Part shown: piece after piece, positions 60,746 through 64,000 of the stretch
How positions within the stretch are numbered: the stretch's first letter is position 1
How the letters are laid out: each line of letters opens with the position of its first letter
DNA from: Aldehydirespirator sp965248735
Lineage (GTDB): Bacteria; Actinomycetota; Acidimicrobiia; Acidimicrobiales; Aldehydirespiratoraceae
DNA length: 64,000 nucleotides
Reading direction: 5' to 3'
Assembly: GCA_965248735.1 (NCBI GenBank)
Contig: OZ252146.1
Span: forward strand, 2,294,001-2,358,000
Notes under the pieces: generated by a model
The model's input: only the letters and a program-made list of their open reading frames with translations
What the model was told of the DNA's origin: nothing
Databases searched by the model: none
Translations under genes and position numbers: made by a program

Positions 60746-62026
60746 TTGTTGAAGGATCTCCGAGCGCGCCTTCGCCTCGACAGCCTGCTGCCCCTCGGCA
60801 CCTCTTGGATCGTGTGGGGCCTGGTGGTCAACGGGCTCACCACCTACGGGTACCTGGTGGTGGCCCGGCGCGCCCTCGGCCACGACGGATACGGGGGCCT
60901 GGCCGTGCTGTGGGCTCTGGTGAACATCGGCGGCTTCGGCCTGTTCCAGCCCCTCGAACAGGAAGTGGCCCGGGCCACCGCCGACCGGGCCAGCCGGGGA
61001 CTGGGCAGCGCTCAGGTGCTGCGGCGGGCCGGAGTGCTGGGCGCGGTCGAGTTCGTGGTGGTGGGCGCCGGAGTGCTCGTGGCCTGGCCGTTGGGGCTCG
61101 ACGGCCTGCTCGACCACCGGCCCGAGCTGCTCGTGGCCCTCGTGCTGGCCCTAGCTGCCTTCGCCGCTGCACAGCTCGTGCGGGGCATCCTCGGCGGGCG
61201 GCACCTCTTCAACCGCTACGCCTGGTATTTCGTGGTGGAGGGCACCACGCGCATGGCTGTGGCCGTGGCTCTGGCCGTGGCCGGAGTGGCCGCGGTGGGC
61301 GCGTACGGCCTGGCCATCGCCTTCGCCCTCGTGGCAGCGGCAGCAGCCACCGCCGGCCCTCGCCGGCCCTCCGTGCCCCCGGGGCCGCCCGCCTCGTACC
61401 GGGAGCTCACCCCCGCTCTCGGATTCCTGCTCGTCGCTGCCATCGGTGAGGCGTTCATCCTCAACGTCGGTCCGGTGGCGGTGGACATCGTGGCCGGCGA
61501 CGAACTGGGGGCCGAAGCTCCCGGAGTGTTCCTCAACGGCATGCTCATCGCCCGGGTCCCGCTGTTCTTCTTCCAGGCGGTGAAGGCCAGCCTGCTGCCG
61601 AGCCTGGCCACGCTGGCCGGCCAGGGCGATCTGGTGGGGTTTCGCAACATGCAGCTCAAGATCGTCGCCGCGGTCTCCGCGTTGGTAGTCGCGGGCACTG
61701 CGTCCGCCGCGGCGGTGGGGGCGCCGATCGTGAGCTTCGTCTTCGGCGATGAGCTGAGCCGCAGCGACATGACGCTGCTGGCGGCCAGCGGCGGCGGCCT
61801 GATGCTGATGCTGTCGCTGGCGCTGGGACTGGTGGCGCTGGGTCACACCCGGCTGGCGGTGGCGGGATGGATCGCAGGGATCGCCGCCTTCGCAGCCGTG
61901 GTGAACTTCGACCTCGAGCCGTTCCTGCGGGTGGAGCTGGCTCTGTTGGCCGCGGTGCTGGCCGGCTCTCTGGTGGCGGGCGTGCTGCTGCGCATGGAGT
62001 ACGCGGCCCATGCCCGGGAGGCCTGA
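60746..62026 (+). CDS. Polysaccharide flippase-like membrane protein
   Basis: 426 residues with about twelve hydrophobic helices and a polar start, fitting the MOP/oligosaccharide-flippase superfamily (for example GYGGLAVLWALVNIGGFGLF and GVFLNGMLIARVPLFFFQAV). It would move lipid-linked sugars across the membrane. The shown start is the TTG at 60746; the ribosome-binding site GGAAGGA (60723-60729) is better spaced for an ATC at 60737, so the initiation codon is unusual either way. The next genes serve surface polysaccharides too. Confidence 0.75.
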   Translation: MLKDLRARLRLDSLLPLGTSWIVWGLVVNGLTTYGYLVVARRALGHDGYGGLAVLWALVNIGGFGLFQPLEQEVARATADRASRGLGSAQVLRRAGVLGAVEFVVVGAGVLVAWPLGLDGLLDHRPELLVALVLALAAFAAAQLVRGILGGRHLFNRYAWYFVVEGTTRMAVAVALAVAGVAAVGAYGLAIAFALVAAAAATAGPRRPSVPPGPPASYRELTPALGFLLVAAIGEAFILNVGPVAVDIVAGDELGAEAPGVFLNGMLIARVPLFFFQAVKASLLPSLATLAGQGDLVGFRNMQLKIVAAVSALVVAGTASAAAVGAPIVSFVFGDELSRSDMTLLAASGGGLMLMLSLALGLVALGHTRLAVAGWIAGIAAFAAVVNFDLEPFLRVELALLAAVLAGSLVAGVLLRMEYAAHAREA

Positions 62027-62047
62027 ACCCCGCCGCGGCCTCGCTGT

Positions 62048-62100
62048 TTCCCGCTCTTGTTCGCTTCGCTCACGGGCCGCTCGGGCCACGGCCTCGCTCA
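62048..62100 (-). repeat. Dispersed intergenic repeat, copy 2
   Basis: Inverted match of 599-652 (see that entry). It lies between the flippase gene and the convergent O-antigen-ligase-like gene, and covers the last codons of the latter. Confidence 0.6.
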
Positions 62101-63348
62101 GGGCTTTGCGGCATCCTCGTGCACTGCGGGCCTCTCCGTTCGGCCTCTGAGAGCGGCTGCCATCACTATCACCCAGTTGTAGGAGAACCGCAGGATGAAG
62201 CTCTCGGTGATGTTCTCGATGAGCATCACCGCCACCACCGCGGCCCACATCCAGGTGTCGGCGCTGGGGGAGCGCAGCAGGTCGCGGCCCGCGTTGCGCA
62301 CGGCCAGCACCACCACGACCGCGAAGGGAATCAAGCCCAGCACTCCCAGTCCCAAGAGCACTTCCAAGGGGCCGTTGTGCGCGCTGCCGCGATCGAGCAG
62401 GGCGTGGTTGTCGAGGAACTCGGGCCACGTCCAGATGGCGGAGAAGCCGTGCCCGTGCAAGGGACGCTCCAGGAACTGCTCCCACGACACCCGCCAGATG
62501 GTGCGGCGCTGAGCGAGCGTCGAGGCGTTCCACAGCGCGGCCACCATCGCGGTGGCGGCCGCCGTTCCAGCGGCCAGCGCCGCCCACGCCGCGGCCCGCG
62601 CCCGCGCCGCGCTCCAGCGCCGGGCCAGATGCTGCCGCAGCACCGGCAGCGCGGCGACGCCCGCGCCGGCGCCCAGCGCAAGCCAGGCGGTGCGGCTCCC
62701 CGCGCCAATCATCGCAGCCAGCGAGCCGGCACCCAGCGCGGCGCCCCCGAGCCTTCCAGCCCGGCTGTGGGCGCACAGCAGGCGCACTCCCGCTATGACC
62801 CCGACCGCGGCCACGGGAGCCAGCAGGTTGCGGCTCAGGTAGATGCCCTGCCATTCGCCGTTGGAGTCGGTCCCGGCGCCGGGATCCGCGGCCACCACCG
62901 CCAGGCTGGCAGCCACGCCCGCGGCGGCCATCAGCGCCAGCGGTTTCCACACGGCGTCGCCTAGGTCGGCGACCTGCCACGCGAGCATGGCCAGCCCGAC
63001 GTAGACGACCGCGCGCCATCCCGTGTGAAGCGCGTCCACGCTCCAGGTTGTCGACGCGGCGGTGATCAGAGCGAAGAGGGCCACGGCCGCCGCGGCCACG
63101 GGGTGCGGAGAATGCGGCGCCCGCATCCGTGTCCGCCACAGGCTCCAGACCACCAGCGCGCCAGAGATGCCGGCCGTGGCGATGAGGCCGCCGGCCACCA
63201 CTTCGTCATGCCACGACGGTCCGGGACGGTCGAGCAAGCGGTGAGCGAGATAGAACAGCGGCCCGTCGGTGAACACGAACAGCGCCGCGCCCACGAATCC
63301 GCCCCGCAGCGCCGCCGACCGGCTGCCGTCGGCGAGGTCAGCGACCAT
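62098..63348 (-). CDS. O-antigen ligase/polymerase-like membrane protein
   Basis: 416 residues with about ten membrane helices. The Wzy_C region is recognisable: RRTIWRVSWEQFLERPLHGH then GFSAIW and a loop with HNGPLEVLLGLGVLGLIPFA, which in the family carries the conserved H-N-G..E motif. It would join or polymerise sugar chains at the outer face. The start lies inside the 46-bp tandem repeat, so the ATG at 63348 is not certain. Confidence 0.78.
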   Translation of the reverse strand: MVADLADGSRSAALRGGFVGAALFVFTDGPLFYLAHRLLDRPGPSWHDEVVAGGLIATAGISGALVVWSLWRTRMRAPHSPHPVAAAAVALFALITAASTTWSVDALHTGWRAVVYVGLAMLAWQVADLGDAVWKPLALMAAAGVAASLAVVAADPGAGTDSNGEWQGIYLSRNLLAPVAAVGVIAGVRLLCAHSRAGRLGGAALGAGSLAAMIGAGSRTAWLALGAGAGVAALPVLRQHLARRWSAARARAAAWAALAAGTAAATAMVAALWNASTLAQRRTIWRVSWEQFLERPLHGHGFSAIWTWPEFLDNHALLDRGSAHNGPLEVLLGLGVLGLIPFAVVVVLAVRNAGRDLLRSPSADTWMWAAVVAVMLIENITESFILRFSYNWVIVMAAALRGRTERPAVHEDAAKP

Positions 63349-63455
63349 GGGACCCCGGCGAGGAGGTCTCGACCATGGCGAGGTCAGCGACCATGCGAAC
63401 CCGGCGAGGAGGTCTCGACCATGGCGAGGTCAGCGACCATGGGACCCCGGCGAGG
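63332..63455. repeat. 46-bp tandem repeat, 2.7 copies
   Basis: Units begin GCGAGGTCAGCGACCATGGG at 63332, 63378 and 63424; the third is incomplete. Each unit carries GTCAGCGACCAT, the complement of ATGGTCGCTGAC, so the start of the ligase-like gene is triplicated. The unit length is not a multiple of three. There are no unique spacers, so it is not a CRISPR array. Confidence 0.8.
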
Positions 63456-64000
63456 TGATCCCGGCGAAGTCGAGGTCGCACCCGGCCCGCGTCTCGTGCG
63501 CCTGAGCCAGGAAGTAGTCGTCGTCGGCCCGCCATGTGTGGCCCTCGCCGTGGCGCACCAGCACGTAGCCCATGCCGTGGGTGCGATAGGCGCGGTGACC
63601 CCCGCTCACCACGTCCTCGATCAGGGCCTGGTCGACGCTTCGGGGGATCGGCCGCCAGCCCAGCACCGCATCGAAACAGTGCCTGGTGATCATCAGCGCC
63701 CCGCCGGCGATGCTCTGGGTGGTGATGTAGCGCTCGCCCCCGCCCCGGAAGCGGTGCAGTGTGACATCGGAGCCGGTCAGGTAGACGAACTCCGCACCCT
63801 TGCCCACCAGCGGGGCCCGGGAATACTCGTGGGCGAGCACGAGGTCCCACAGATGCTCGGGACCGTAGATGTCGTCGTCGTCGAACTTGGTGAGCAGGGC
63901 CCCCGACGACTCGGCCGCGGCCGCGTTGAGCACGGCCCCGAGGGGCAGTTGGCCGGCCGTGGGCACCACCCGGGCGGGATGGTCCAGGCCGTCGAGCAGA
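63430..64000 (-). CDS. Glycosyltransferase, C-terminal part (5' end outside window)
   Basis: At least 190 residues; the frame is open to the right edge. A GT-A-like metal site is evident in LLTKFDDDDIYGPEHLWDLV. The region around RYITTQSIAGGALMITRHCF then WRPIPRSVDQALIEDVVSGG could form the acceptor part. It belongs to the polysaccharide cluster with the ligase-like gene, whose start lies 82 bp beyond its stop in the same direction. Confidence 0.72.
   Translation of the reverse strand, partial: LLDGLDHPARVVPTAGQLPLGAVLNAAAAESSGALLTKFDDDDIYGPEHLWDLVLAHEYSRAPLVGKGAEFVYLTGSDVTLHRFRGGGERYITTQSIAGGALMITRHCFDAVLGWRPIPRSVDQALIEDVVSGGHRAYRTHGMGYVLVRHGEGHTWRADDDYFLAQAHETRAGCDLDFAGITSPGSHGR

Noticed and set aside
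1..64000. tRNA or rRNA genes
   Set aside because: Reading the intergenic gaps I found no cloverleaf or rRNA-like sequence; a tRNA scan would be needed to be certain.

Overview
The window is high-GC actinobacterial DNA. Support comes from a homodimeric pyruvate dehydrogenase E1, a Ku/LigD-polymerase pair, a 13E12-type HNH nuclease, a PHO box of repeated TTCAC units before pstS, and a lipoyl/E2/epimerase/aminopeptidase neighbourhood of the kind known in mycobacteria. The gene content suggests a class such as Acidimicrobiia, but nothing in the window proves the class.

Layout. 1-4.1 kb: the end of a threonyl-tRNA synthetase and a three-gene NitT/TauT/ThiY-type ABC importer with a fused double permease. 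4.1-12.4 kb: a mobile-element graveyard holding IS30, two back-to-back IS110 elements, an IS3-like element, ISL3 remnants, a 441-bp duplication of a membrane-protein gene and leucine-rich-repeat gene fragments. 12.6-13.6 kb: a Tox-PL (papain-fold glutamine deamidase-like) protein and a small partner. 13.66-30.9 kb: one leftward operon of twelve tightly packed genes. It encodes a GrpE-like protein, two lid-less Hsp70s, a large FN3-containing protein, two zinc-ribbon P-loop GTPases flanking a GAP1-like protein, two small proteins, a zinc-ribbon membrane protein, a HerA-type ATPase and a vWA protein. Its right part is clearly poorer in G+C than the rest of the window. 31-37.5 kb: pstSCAB-phoU and a PhoR/SenX3-type kinase with no response regulator beside it. 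37.5-43.4 kb: aceE, a HhH-GPD DNA-repair protein and two tandem redoxin lipoproteins, each with an in-frame UGA in the redox motif; rnhA points the other way. 43.4-53.2 kb: HNH nuclease, a decayed vapBC, epimerase, lpd, E2, a LipB-LipA fusion and an intact vapBC. 53.3-64 kb: ku, ligD-type polymerase, pepA, a phosphotransferase, a sirtuin, a rhodanese-ThiF protein and cell-surface polysaccharide genes running off the right edge.

How genes work together. AceE, E2 and Lpd are the three parts of the pyruvate dehydrogenase complex, and the LipB-LipA fusion supplies the lipoyl group of E2. PstS/C/A/B, PhoU and the kinase form the phosphate-uptake and sensing unit. Ku and the polymerase serve non-homologous end joining.

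The two most striking items are these. First, the 17-kb chaperone/GTPase/HerA operon looks like an NTPase-gated conflict or stress-response system. Second, the tandem redoxins carry UGA exactly where the first cysteine of CxxC should be, keep conserved coding sequence after it, and have a stem-loop 5 nt downstream. They are best read as selenoproteins.
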